NCBI GenBank assembly: GCA_943357975.1 | Contig: CALRGS010000020.1 | Span: 1 to 9,649, forward strand | From: Candidatus Nomurabacteria bacterium | GTDB lineage: Bacteria; Patescibacteriota; Minisyncoccia; Phycocordibacterales; UBA1006 | DNA length: 9,649 nucleotides | Reading direction: 5' to 3' | Shown: positions 4,557 to 9,649 of the stretch, piece after piece | Position numbering within the stretch: position 1 is the stretch's first letter | Layout of the letters: every line of letters begins with the position of its first letter | Position numbers and translations under genes: made by a program | The notes under the pieces: model-generated | What the model saw: only the letters and a program-made list of their open reading frames with translations | The model's database searches: none | Told to the model about the DNA's origin: nothing

Positions 4557-6266
4557 TTATTCTGTAAAGAAATTCGGGTTATTGTTCCAAATCCAGTCAA
4601 AAACCTGTCGGGTTACGTAGGTTGCCCCTGTCTCATTTGTAGATTTCGCCTTGTCCATTACAATCACAAACGCATACTTAGGATTTTCATACGGGAAAAA
4701 TCCTGTAGACCAAGAATTCATAAAACTATTTTTGGCTCCCACCTGCGCAGTTCCTGTTTTGATTGCCGCGTGTACAAAAGGAACATTTGCAATTTGTGCA
4801 GTTCCTTCAGTCACCGTTTTACGCATGGCATCATGAATAACGGCATACCATTTCGGATCAATACCTGTGATGCGTGTGGGAGGATTTGTTTTTGCAAGAG
4901 GATCTTTGGTGACATAAGGTTGTACCAAATCTCCATTATTTGCGATGGCTGCAACAGCGCGAACCAGTTCAAGGGTGGTTACTTGAAAACCAAACTGCCC
5001 AATGGATGAGTTGTACGTATCACCGAGACGCCAAGTTCCATCGCTTGGAAATGTTTTTAATTTCCATTCTGGGCTGGGAACATTTCCTGTAACTTCTCCG
5101 TCTATATCGATTCCTGTTTTTTGATCAAGTCCAAATTTACGAATATAATCATCAATCCTTGAAATTCCTAAACCATTCTGGTTTCCATATCCTCCACCGA
5201 TTGAATAGAAAAACGTGTTTACAGATTCAGCAAGAGCTTTGTACACATTGGTTACTCCGTGACCACCTTTTTTCCAATCACGGAATGTTTGTGGCTTGGT
5301 TGGATCATACCGGTTTGGAATTTCTACTTGCCCCGTAGAGAGTATTGTAGTATTTGGAGTAATGATACCTTCATTGAGTGCACCCAAGGCTAAATACGGC
5401 TTCACGGTTGATCCTGGAGTATATAATCCTGACATGGTTCGATTGAGGTACACATGACGTGGATCAGTAGCATAACGTGCGATAGTTGCATAATCATCAC
5501 CATGAGAGAGAATGTTCAAGTCGTATTCTGGATAACTGGTCATAGCAATAATTTCGCCAGTATGCACATCCATCATGACACCAGCACCCCCTTCGAAACC
5601 TTGGGTGTCTGCGAGTTCGCGAATGGCGCGGTACATTGCAGATTGAATACCGGCATCAATGGTAAGGGTTACATTGGTTCCTTGAATAGGTTTGGTTACC
5701 AAATTTTCCGAAAGGATGTGCTGATTTGCGTCGAGTTCAATAATTTTCTGGCCATTTTCTCCAGCCAATAACGTATTCCATTTTTTCTCGATACCTGCTT
5801 TTCCGAGAATGCTGTTCTGCCAGAAAAATCCCGAGGAATCTTTTGTGGGATATCCCACATAGCCAATCAAATGTGCAAATCCTGGGTCGGTGATATAGTC
5901 ACGCACTGAAAAAGGCTCGCCTTCGGTGTTGACCACATTCCATGCAAGCTCCTTGCCATGACGATCATAAATAACTCCACGATCGGCAAATGTTGGAGTG
6001 TGGTGTAATCGATTATTCTCACTCTTAGTAAAATATTTTTGACCATGTACCATCTGAAGGCGTACCAACTGAACGATGAAGATCGTTCCGATAATTCCAA
6101 AGACAATCATGGCGGCAGTAACTGTTTTTCTCGGAATCGATTTTTCAATGAGGCCTTCGAATTGTTGCGTATCAAAACCAGACACGTTTAAGGTGTCCAT
6201 GAAAATTTCATCGGGATCGATAGAGTGTGTATTGATACGTTTTTCTCTCTTGAAAAAATTGAACAT
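4557..6266 (-). CDS. mrdA: Penicillin-binding protein 2, peptidoglycan DD-transpeptidase
   Basis: Class B PBP that cross-links peptidoglycan for cell elongation, anchored in the membrane with the enzyme outside. The protein has 569 residues. It has a cytoplasmic N-terminus of about 47 residues and one membrane segment at about 49-69 (TVTAAMIVFGIIGTIFIVQL). The PBP dimerisation region includes RGVIYDRHGKELAWN (96-110) and GKAGIEKKWN. The transpeptidase domain from about 198 carries all three catalytic motifs: SxxK as S286-T-V-K289, SxN as S348-V-N350, and KTG as K503-T-G505. The start is three bases after the MreD-like stop, so translation is probably coupled. The context (MreD partner directly upstream) favours PBP2 of the elongasome over the division protein FtsI, although family motifs alone do not separate the two completely. 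Confidence 0.92.
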   Translation of the reverse strand: MFNFFKREKRINTHSIDPDEIFMDTLNVSGFDTQQFEGLIEKSIPRKTVTAAMIVFGIIGTIFIVQLVRLQMVHGQKYFTKSENNRLHHTPTFADRGVIYDRHGKELAWNVVNTEGEPFSVRDYITDPGFAHLIGYVGYPTKDSSGFFWQNSILGKAGIEKKWNTLLAGENGQKIIELDANQHILSENLVTKPIQGTNVTLTIDAGIQSAMYRAIRELADTQGFEGGAGVMMDVHTGEIIAMTSYPEYDLNILSHGDDYATIARYATDPRHVYLNRTMSGLYTPGSTVKPYLALGALNEGIITPNTTILSTGQVEIPNRYDPTKPQTFRDWKKGGHGVTNVYKALAESVNTFFYSIGGGYGNQNGLGISRIDDYIRKFGLDQKTGIDIDGEVTGNVPSPEWKLKTFPSDGTWRLGDTYNSSIGQFGFQVTTLELVRAVAAIANNGDLVQPYVTKDPLAKTNPPTRITGIDPKWYAVIHDAMRKTVTEGTAQIANVPFVHAAIKTGTAQVGAKNSFMNSWSTGFFPYENPKYAFVIVMDKAKSTNETGATYVTRQVFDWIWNNNPNFFTE

Positions 6267-6269
6267 AGA

Positions 6270-6527
6270 TTAACGAGTATTTATTTTTGTTTTTATAAGT
6301 TCAGCAACAAGGAGTGGGGTGGTAAAAATCCCAGTATGTATTAAGTGGTAGTACCAAGAACCATTTACACCACCAAACAGTACGTCGTACAGAACACCGA
6401 AGAATATAATTTCTAAATACCACGGGAACAAGGCGGCTCCAATAATTCCAAATAGCAACGTCACCCACCATGGAGCAATAAATACAAGCGCAATAACTAT
6501 AATGTCCCAAACAATCCGTTTCCACAT
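6270..6527 (-). CDS. mreD: Short MreD-like rod-shape membrane protein
   Basis: MreD is an inner-membrane part of the elongasome that links MreC and PBP2. I take the ATG at 6527, giving 85 residues: MWKRIVWDIIVIALVFIAPW opens with a positive N-terminus and a first membrane segment. A second and third membrane stretch follow (VTLLFGIIGAALF, then YLEIIFFGVLYDVLFGG), and a further hydrophobic stretch (HTGIFTTPLLVAELI) lies near the end. The FFGVLYDVLFG piece matches the MreD signature G-x-x-x-D-L-x-x-G. Typical MreD has about 160 residues, so this is roughly half length. It starts four bases after the zinc-ribbon gene and ends three bases before mrdA, a tight operon. A longer frame to 6605 overlaps the upstream gene and is less likely. 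The MreD call leans on context as well as motif. Confidence 0.7.
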   Translation of the reverse strand: MWKRIVWDIIVIALVFIAPWWVTLLFGIIGAALFPWYLEIIFFGVLYDVLFGGVNGSWYYHLIHTGIFTTPLLVAELIKTKINTR

Positions 6528-6531
6528 AGAT

Positions 6532-6720
6532 TTATAAATCAGGAGTCTGGCTGTCTCGCTCAAGGATGTTGGTATTATAAGCTGCTGCAGCATCTTCAAT
6601 ATCAATAGGGATACTCATTTTACATTCAACATTTTGACACTGCATAAAACCGCCGACCTGAATTACTTCAGATCCGCAAATTCCACACACAAGGTTTGGG
6701 TGATCTTTTGAGAATGGCAT
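6532..6720 (-). CDS. Small zinc-ribbon protein, 62 residues
   Basis: Contains CGIC (12-15) and C28-x4-C33 in GGFMQCQNVECKM, a compact four-cysteine site likely to bind zinc. A polar, acidic C-terminal tail follows (DIEDAAAAYNTN). This layout resembles small zinc ribbons that help proteins contact nucleic acid or other proteins, but I cannot assign a family. It is the first gene of the mreD-mrdA cluster. There is no Shine-Dalgarno sequence; a TATAAT box ends only eight bases before the ATG, so the message may start at or very near the start codon. Confidence 0.75.
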   Translation of the reverse strand: MPFSKDHPNLVCGICGSEVIQVGGFMQCQNVECKMSIPIDIEDAAAAYNTNILERDSQTPDL

Positions 6721-6728
6721 ATGGGTTG

Positions 6729-6734
6729 ATTATA
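6729..6734 (-). promoter_or_regulatory. -10 box for the zinc ribbon-mreD-mrdA cluster
   Basis: A perfect TATAAT on the minus strand, with the ATG at 6720. Transcription would start around 6722, leaving almost no leader. The bases 17 upstream (TAGCAC) are a poor -35, so the promoter strength is uncertain. Confidence 0.5.
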
Positions 6735-6738
6735 GCAC

Positions 6739-6813
6739 TAACGCCCCCGTCGTGCTACCACACGTCAAAACCCCTCTTTTAGAGGGGTCGACGACGCAGT
6801 CGCGGGGGCGTTA
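6739..6813. terminator. Nested palindrome ending the RGG-zinc gene
   Basis: The outer arms TAACGCCCCCG (6739-6749) and CGGGGGCGTTA (6803-6813) are perfect 11-bp complements. The inner hairpin CCCCTCT (6771-6777), loop TTT, AGAGGGG (6781-6787) is a perfect 7-bp stem; on the minus strand it is followed by UUUU. A middle pair (GTCGT 6749-6753 with ACGAC 6791-6795) extends the structure. The outer arm contains the TAA of the RGG-zinc gene. The inner hairpin probably acts as that gene's terminator; the outer arms make the whole a 75-base foldback. Confidence 0.7.
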
Positions 6814-7410
6814 TTTCTTTTTAGCTGCGACTTTCTTCTTCGCTGGAGCTTTAGCTACTTTCTTAGCGGCTACCTTTTTAATGACAGGAACTACTTCTTT
6901 TGCTTTTACTGTAGGAGTTGCTGTAACTACTACTGGTTTGTTACCAATAATCGCAAGAACTTCTTTCATTTGGGCACTGAGGCCGGCTACTTGAGCTTTA
7001 AGCTCGTCAATCCGACGATTGTTTCGTTCGTCTACTACTGGAGCTACTGGACGCGCTGTTGGTCCGAAGTCTCGCTGTGGTCGATCATTTCGATCAAAAC
7101 GTGGCTTTGGGGCAAAGTTTCCTGACATAGATTCCTTCTGTGCACCGAAACAGTCATTACAAAATACGGGCTTCTCACCATTTGGTCGAAATGGAACTTC
7201 ACATGCTCGTCCACATTCTGAACACTTTGTTGGAAACATTTCCTTAGGCCCCTCGTCTCGTGAACCAAATCGTGGCTTGTTGTTGAATCGTGGTCGATCA
7301 CCACCTCCAAAGCCTCCTCGGTTGCCACCACGGTCACCTCCTCCGAAACCGCCTCGGTTTCCTCGATCGCCTCCGCGATCACCAAATCCTCCTCGTTTAA
7401 AATCGTTCAT
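6811..7410 (-). CDS. RGG-repeat, CxxC-x17-CxxC zinc and lysine-rich-tail protein
   Basis: The 199 residues fall into four parts. First, residues 5-40 hold Arg-Gly-Gly repeats, including two RGGFGGGDR units 12 residues apart (19-27 and 31-39), typical of RNA-binding low-complexity regions. Second, C63-x2-C66, exactly 17 residues, then C84-x2-C87 (GRACEVPFRPNGEKPVF between) matches the CxxC-x17-CxxC zinc domain common in candidate-phyla genomes. Third, DERNNRRIDELKAQVAGLSAQ (127-147) looks like a short coiled coil. Fourth, from about 168 a Lys/Ala/Val tail (AKKVAKAPAKKKVAAKKK) resembles histone H1-like bacterial tails. It is likely a nucleic-acid-binding protein, but its target is unknown. No Shine-Dalgarno sequence is present; TATAAA (7423-7418) ends seven bases before the ATG, with TTCACT 17 bases further up. 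Confidence 0.85.
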   Translation of the reverse strand: MNDFKRGGFGDRGGDRGNRGGFGGGDRGGNRGGFGGGDRPRFNNKPRFGSRDEGPKEMFPTKCSECGRACEVPFRPNGEKPVFCNDCFGAQKESMSGNFAPKPRFDRNDRPQRDFGPTARPVAPVVDERNNRRIDELKAQVAGLSAQMKEVLAIIGNKPVVVTATPTVKAKEVVPVIKKVAAKKVAKAPAKKKVAAKKK

Positions 7411-7417
7411 GTGTTTA

Positions 7418-7446
7418 TTTATAGGTATCCGTAGTTAGTAAGTGAA
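7418..7446 (-). promoter_or_regulatory. Candidate promoter placing the start at the RGG-zinc ATG
   Basis: On the minus strand TTCACT (7446-7441), a 17-base spacer and TATAAA (7423-7418) predict initiation at about 7411, adjacent to the ATG at 7410. An alternative upstream promoter is TTTACT (7483-7478), a 16-base spacer and TATACT (7461-7456). Either or both could be used. Confidence 0.45.
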
Positions 7447-7492
7447 TACTTGACTAGTATACATATTTATGGGGGAAAGTAAAGGGGGTGAT

Positions 7493-7521
7493 TTGACAGG
7501 GGGAGGATAATAATTTACTCT
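7493..7521 (+). promoter_or_regulatory. Candidate promoter of the GNAT gene
   Basis: TTGACA (7493-7498), a 17-base spacer, then TACTCT (7516-7521). The -35 is perfect and the -10 matches three of six positions. The predicted start near 7528 leaves about 12 bases of leader with no Shine-Dalgarno sequence. It is divergent from the RGG-zinc promoter. Confidence 0.5.
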
Positions 7522-7539
7522 AAGTAAAAATAACAGACT

Positions 7540-8001
7540 ATGTCCAACAAAAACGAAAACAGATTCATTTTTCTCAAAACGGAAGTAAGGAGTATTCTCA
7601 ATCTTCGTCATCAAATTTTAAGACCTAATAACCCACCAAAAGATGCCGAGTTTTATGGTGATAATGAAATGGAAACATTCCACTTCGCTCTACATATAGC
7701 TGGAGAGCGTGAACCGGTTTGTTGTGTAAGTTACATGCTTGTCCCCTACGAAGATGGTCAGGATGCTTACCAACTGAGAGGCATGGCAACGGCTGAAGTA
7801 TGGCAAGGCAAAGGCTGCGGCAAGGAAATTGTTGCCAAGGCACAAGAGCTTATTATGCAAAATACAGGCATTACCCGTTTTTGGTGTAAGGCCCGCGAAG
7901 AAGCCATTGTTTTCTATGAAAAGCAGGGATGGAGAGTTGCCTCTGAGTTATTTAATGTTGAAGGTGTCGGTCCGCACAAAACAATGACCTTTGGTATTTA
8001 G
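7540..8001 (+). CDS. GNAT family N-acetyltransferase
   Basis: Transfers an acetyl group from acetyl-CoA to an amine; the substrate is unknown. It has 153 residues, the normal size for a single GNAT domain. Acetyl-CoA motif A is visible as YQLRGMATAEVWQGKGCG, with the pyrophosphate-binding Q89-x-x-G92-x-G94, followed by helix KEIVAKAQEL. Motif B is WCKAREEAIVFYEKQGW (115-131). The N-terminal LRHQILRPNNPPKDAEFYGD with METFHFAL resembles a subgroup of small GNATs found in many bacteria. It stands alone on the + strand between minus-strand genes, and its codons are somewhat richer in G and C at third positions than the neighbours. Both points are compatible with transfer from elsewhere, but this is not proven. 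The ATG at 7540 is the first in frame after the promoter. Confidence 0.88.
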   Translation: MSNKNENRFIFLKTEVRSILNLRHQILRPNNPPKDAEFYGDNEMETFHFALHIAGEREPVCCVSYMLVPYEDGQDAYQLRGMATAEVWQGKGCGKEIVAKAQELIMQNTGITRFWCKAREEAIVFYEKQGWRVASELFNVEGVGPHKTMTFGI

Positions 8002-8019
8002 TCTATAAAATTAAATACC

Positions 8020-8053
8020 AAAAAAGCCTCTCGTGAAAACGAGGGGCTTTTTT
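8020..8053. terminator. Bidirectional terminator between GNAT and the 246-residue gene
   Basis: AAAAAAGCCTCTCGT (8020-8034), loop GAAA, and ACGAGGGGCTTTTTT (8039-8053) form a 15-position stem with one T-G wobble. A-run and T-run flanks serve both strands. The stop codon of the minus-strand gene (8052-8054) touches the right flank. Confidence 0.92.
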
Positions 8054-8792
8054 ATATTGGCTCTTCAACTCTAAGTATCCAATTACCTTCAACATAGCTT
8101 GCTGTATCATACCCAGCACAAGGTATGCCATTTTCAGATAAAAATAAAACATTAATTTTAATTTCACCGCTGCCGTTGTTTGTAGTGTCGTTTGGTCGTG
8201 TGTAAGAATATTCAATAGTTGTATTATCAGGGTTGGTTACAACAATGTCCCACTGATAGATCCCCTGCTTGTCCTCGAGTGGCTTCTTAACATTCTCAAA
8301 GTTGGCACCTTTGGTAAGCTCTTTAAAAGTAGCTAGAATATGTTCTCTGGTTGGGATAGTTTCGTTGCTATATTCGAGGTTAATTTTCAGATCAAAATTA
8401 TGTTGGCCAAGGCTAAAAGCACCACCACCTAACTTTTTTATTTCCCGAACCTTTTCCAGGAATACTTCAGGTCCAGTTTTTGGGGGTGGGATAACCTCAA
8501 ATTTTTTTTCACTTTCCTCAAAAGAAGCACGCACCTCTTCACTTGCACGTATAATCTTGTCTTTACCATTGATTAAAACTATTTGGGTACCTCTTCCTAG
8601 TTGTATAGTACGAATTTCACCGCTTCTCAGTTTACGATAAGCTTCTTTCATCCACTCAGCGTTTGCTTGAGCGTTCTCAGATCGCGGCATAATTATCGTT
8701 TCTTTATTAAATCTTTCCGCATCAAAAGTTACCCTTGTAGGAGGTGTAGACTTTTCGATTTTTGGTGAAAGTTTTGGAGGTTTATCAAACAT
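8052..8792 (-). CDS. Hypothetical soluble protein, 246 residues
   Basis: Not recognised. I take the ATG at 8792 (MFDKPPKLSPKIEK), seven bases after the upstream stop; the longer frame to 8819 overlaps that gene. The N-terminal 30 residues are proline- and lysine-rich and probably disordered. Residues about 35-85 contain charged helix and strand (EWMKEAYRKLRSGEIRTIQL, then GTQIVLINGKDKII). A middle segment is GPEVFLEKVREIKKLGGG, and the C-terminal half alternates polar strands (YQWDIVVTNPDNTTIEYSYT, EIKINVLFLSENG) and suggests a beta-rich domain. It has no signal peptide, membrane segment or cysteine cluster. It is the last gene of the mscL-ATL group and shares the bidirectional terminator. 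Confidence 0.65.
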   Translation of the reverse strand: MFDKPPKLSPKIEKSTPPTRVTFDAERFNKETIIMPRSENAQANAEWMKEAYRKLRSGEIRTIQLGRGTQIVLINGKDKIIRASEEVRASFEESEKKFEVIPPPKTGPEVFLEKVREIKKLGGGAFSLGQHNFDLKINLEYSNETIPTREHILATFKELTKGANFENVKKPLEDKQGIYQWDIVVTNPDNTTIEYSYTRPNDTTNNGSGEIKINVLFLSENGIPCAGYDTASYVEGNWILRVEEPI

Positions 8793-8799
8793 AAATAAA

Positions 8800-9138
8800 T
8801 TATAGCAGCACATCCTCAAAATTCACAATACGGTCTTTTGCGTTCACATCGATCCCCTCTTTTTTATAAAGCTTCATCCGTTCTGCACGATGCTTTGCAT
8901 CAACCCAAATTTTTCCACCGGCATAGACGATGCGATGAAATGGAATGTTTTTAATTCCTTGAGTATACGCCTTGCCAAGGATTGCGGTGATACTCTGCGC
9001 GGCCATACCCCCAGAACCTGCTGCACGAGCAATCCGCCCGTAGGTGGTAACCTTGCCAGGCGGAATAGAAAGCGCGATTTTTATGACACGTTCAGTGAAG
9101 GTAGAGGACGGAAGATTTTTTAAAACTGGTTTTTTCAT
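8800..9138 (-). CDS. Alkyltransferase-like protein (ATL), MGMT fold without the acceptor cysteine
   Basis: The 112 residues correspond to the DNA-binding domain of O6-methylguanine-DNA methyltransferase. FTERVIKIALSIPPGKVTTYGRIARAAG (14-41) is the family hallmark, including Tyr33. The active-site motif, normally PCHRV, reads PFHRI (66-70): Phe67 replaces the cysteine that accepts the alkyl group, so the protein cannot be a methyltransferase. Known ATLs (usually PWHR or PAHR) bind alkylated guanine and recruit nucleotide excision repair. In addition, the position of the Arg finger in A-A-R-A-V-G reads A-A-Q-S-I-T (Gln48). The ATG at 9138 fits the usual ATL N-terminus; the longer frame to 9297 runs back through mscL. 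It starts 40 bases after mscL and is probably in the same transcript. Confidence 0.9.
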   Translation of the reverse strand: MKKPVLKNLPSSTFTERVIKIALSIPPGKVTTYGRIARAAGSGGMAAQSITAILGKAYTQGIKNIPFHRIVYAGGKIWVDAKHRAERMKLYKKEGIDVNAKDRIVNFEDVLL

Positions 9139-9178
9139 AATGTAAGATATATACCCATATCCCACAACCTCGGTATTG

Positions 9179-9580
9179 TTAAGCAACAACTTGTGCACAG
9201 TGCGAACAACGTCTCGCCTCAAGGGGGATTTCACTTGAACACTCATTACATTTTTTAGTGGTTGGATCAGCAACAGGTTCTTTACTTGATTTTGCAATAA
9301 GCATGTTCATTGGTTTAACAACAAAAAAGAAAACGGTGCTTGCCACAAGGATAAATGAAATAAGAGCGTTAATAAAATGACCGTACATAAACTGGCTACC
9401 ATTTATAGTGAACACCAGTCCAGCAAAATCAGGAACTTTGGCAATAGCCGCTATTAGTGGGGTTAGGAGATCAGAAACAAGGGCTGTAACAATTGTGCCA
9501 AAAGCCGCACCAATAACAACACCGACTGCTAAGTCGACTACGTTTCCTCGAAGTAAAAATTGTTTGAATTCTTTAAGCAT
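9179..9580 (-). CDS. mscL: Large-conductance mechanosensitive channel MscL with C-terminal zinc ribbon
   Basis: MscL opens under membrane tension and releases solutes during osmotic downshock, as a membrane homopentamer. The 133-residue protein has the amphipathic N-terminus MLKEFKQFLLRGNVVDLAVG, TM1 to about residue 43 (VVIGAAFGTIVTALVSDLL) with the small residues that line the pore, a short periplasmic loop (GLVFTINGSQFMYG) and TM2 at about 68-90. In place of the usual C-terminal helical bundle the last 25 residues are a zinc ribbon, C111-x2-C114 and C125-x2-C128 (EIPLEARRC between). Such tails occur in other MscL proteins. No clear Shine-Dalgarno sequence is present. The gene begins the mscL-ATL-unknown group. 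Confidence 0.94.
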   Translation of the reverse strand: MLKEFKQFLLRGNVVDLAVGVVIGAAFGTIVTALVSDLLTPLIAAIAKVPDFAGLVFTINGSQFMYGHFINALISFILVASTVFFFVVKPMNMLIAKSSKEPVADPTTKKCNECSSEIPLEARRCSHCAQVVA

Positions 9581-9601
9581 GCATAAGTTGATTACTCGTT
9601 A

Positions 9602-9629
9602 ATAATACATACTATGACATAGGTATTAT
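9602..9629. repeat. Imperfect palindrome upstream of mscL
   Basis: ATAATAC (9602-9608) pairs with GTATTAT (9623-9629), and CTATG (9612-9616) pairs with CATAG (9618-9622), with a three-base bulge on one side and a one-base centre. It lies 22-49 bases upstream of the mscL ATG, where an operator or a 5' leader hairpin would sit. A -10-like TATTAT (9607-9602, minus strand) overlaps it, but no good -35 is seen. Confidence 0.45.
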
Positions 9630-9649
9630 CCAAAAGTAAAGGTGAACGC

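Noticed and set aside
6528..6605. 26-residue N-terminal extension of the MreD-like protein
   Set aside because: It overlaps the zinc-ribbon gene in another frame; the ATG at 6527 gives a clean membrane-protein start four bases after the upstream stop.
6729..6768. TTGACG (6768-6763, minus) as the -35 for the zinc-ribbon promoter
   Set aside because: It lies 28 bases from the TATAAT, too far for a normal sigma70 spacer.
7019..7438. 139-residue + strand frame rich in Pro and Arg
   Set aside because: It is the antisense shadow of the glycine-rich RGG gene; Gly/Arg codons read backwards give Pro/Arg/Ser.
8793..8819. Nine-residue extension of the 246-residue protein (MRMCCYNLF)
   Set aside because: It overlaps the end of the ATL gene; the ATG at 8792 follows that stop by seven bases.
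9139..9297. N-terminal extension of the ATL frame to an ATG at 9297
   Set aside because: The extra 53 residues are read out of frame through the mscL 3' end, and MGMT/ATL homology begins only after the ATG at 9138.
1..9649. CRISPR array, insertion sequence, tRNA or integrase attachment site
   Set aside because: No regularly spaced repeats, transposase motifs, cloverleaf sequences or flanking duplications were seen.

Overview
The window is chromosomal DNA that most resembles a Candidate Phyla Radiation bacterium, probably in or near the Parcubacteria. This assignment is inferred from gene style and not from a marker search. Supporting signs are compact AT-rich genes, many without a visible Shine-Dalgarno sequence, a RecR with no zinc-finger cysteines, a very short MreD-like protein, and a CxxC-x17-CxxC zinc protein with RGG repeats. 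No phage, transposon, CRISPR array, tRNA or rRNA is visible. All 15 annotated genes end in TAA or TAG.

Layout. Positions 1-905 (+): the C-terminal end of replicative helicase DnaB, then RecR, whose ribosome-binding site lies inside a perfect hairpin. Positions 907-1224 (-): a 105-residue unknown protein, convergent with RecR. Positions 1295-1540 (-): no gene, but an apparent stand-alone structured RNA with a near-consensus sigma70-type promoter and an intrinsic terminator. Positions 1605-3345 (-): lysS with its terminator, a long 5' leader containing a nine-residue lysine-rich reading frame and a strong hairpin, and a promoter whose -35 box is buried in the terminator of the gene upstream. 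Positions 3356-4289 (-): two tandem greA genes. Positions 4384-6720 (-): a cell-wall cluster reading zinc ribbon -> MreD-like -> PBP2 (mrdA) -> 40-residue ORF. Positions 6811-7410 (-): the RGG/zinc/basic-tail protein. Positions 7540-8001 (+): a GNAT acetyltransferase, the only + strand gene after recR. Positions 8052-9580 (-): mscL -> alkyltransferase-like protein -> unknown 246-residue protein.

How the genes fit together. The window is mainly housekeeping: replication and recombination (dnaB, recR), translation (lysS), transcript cleavage (greA pair), lateral-wall synthesis (mreD, mrdA), osmotic safety valve (mscL) and recognition of alkylated DNA (ATL). The least explained parts are non-coding: the ~245-nt RNA downstream of lysS and the lysS leader, which has the layout of a lysine-sensing attenuator.
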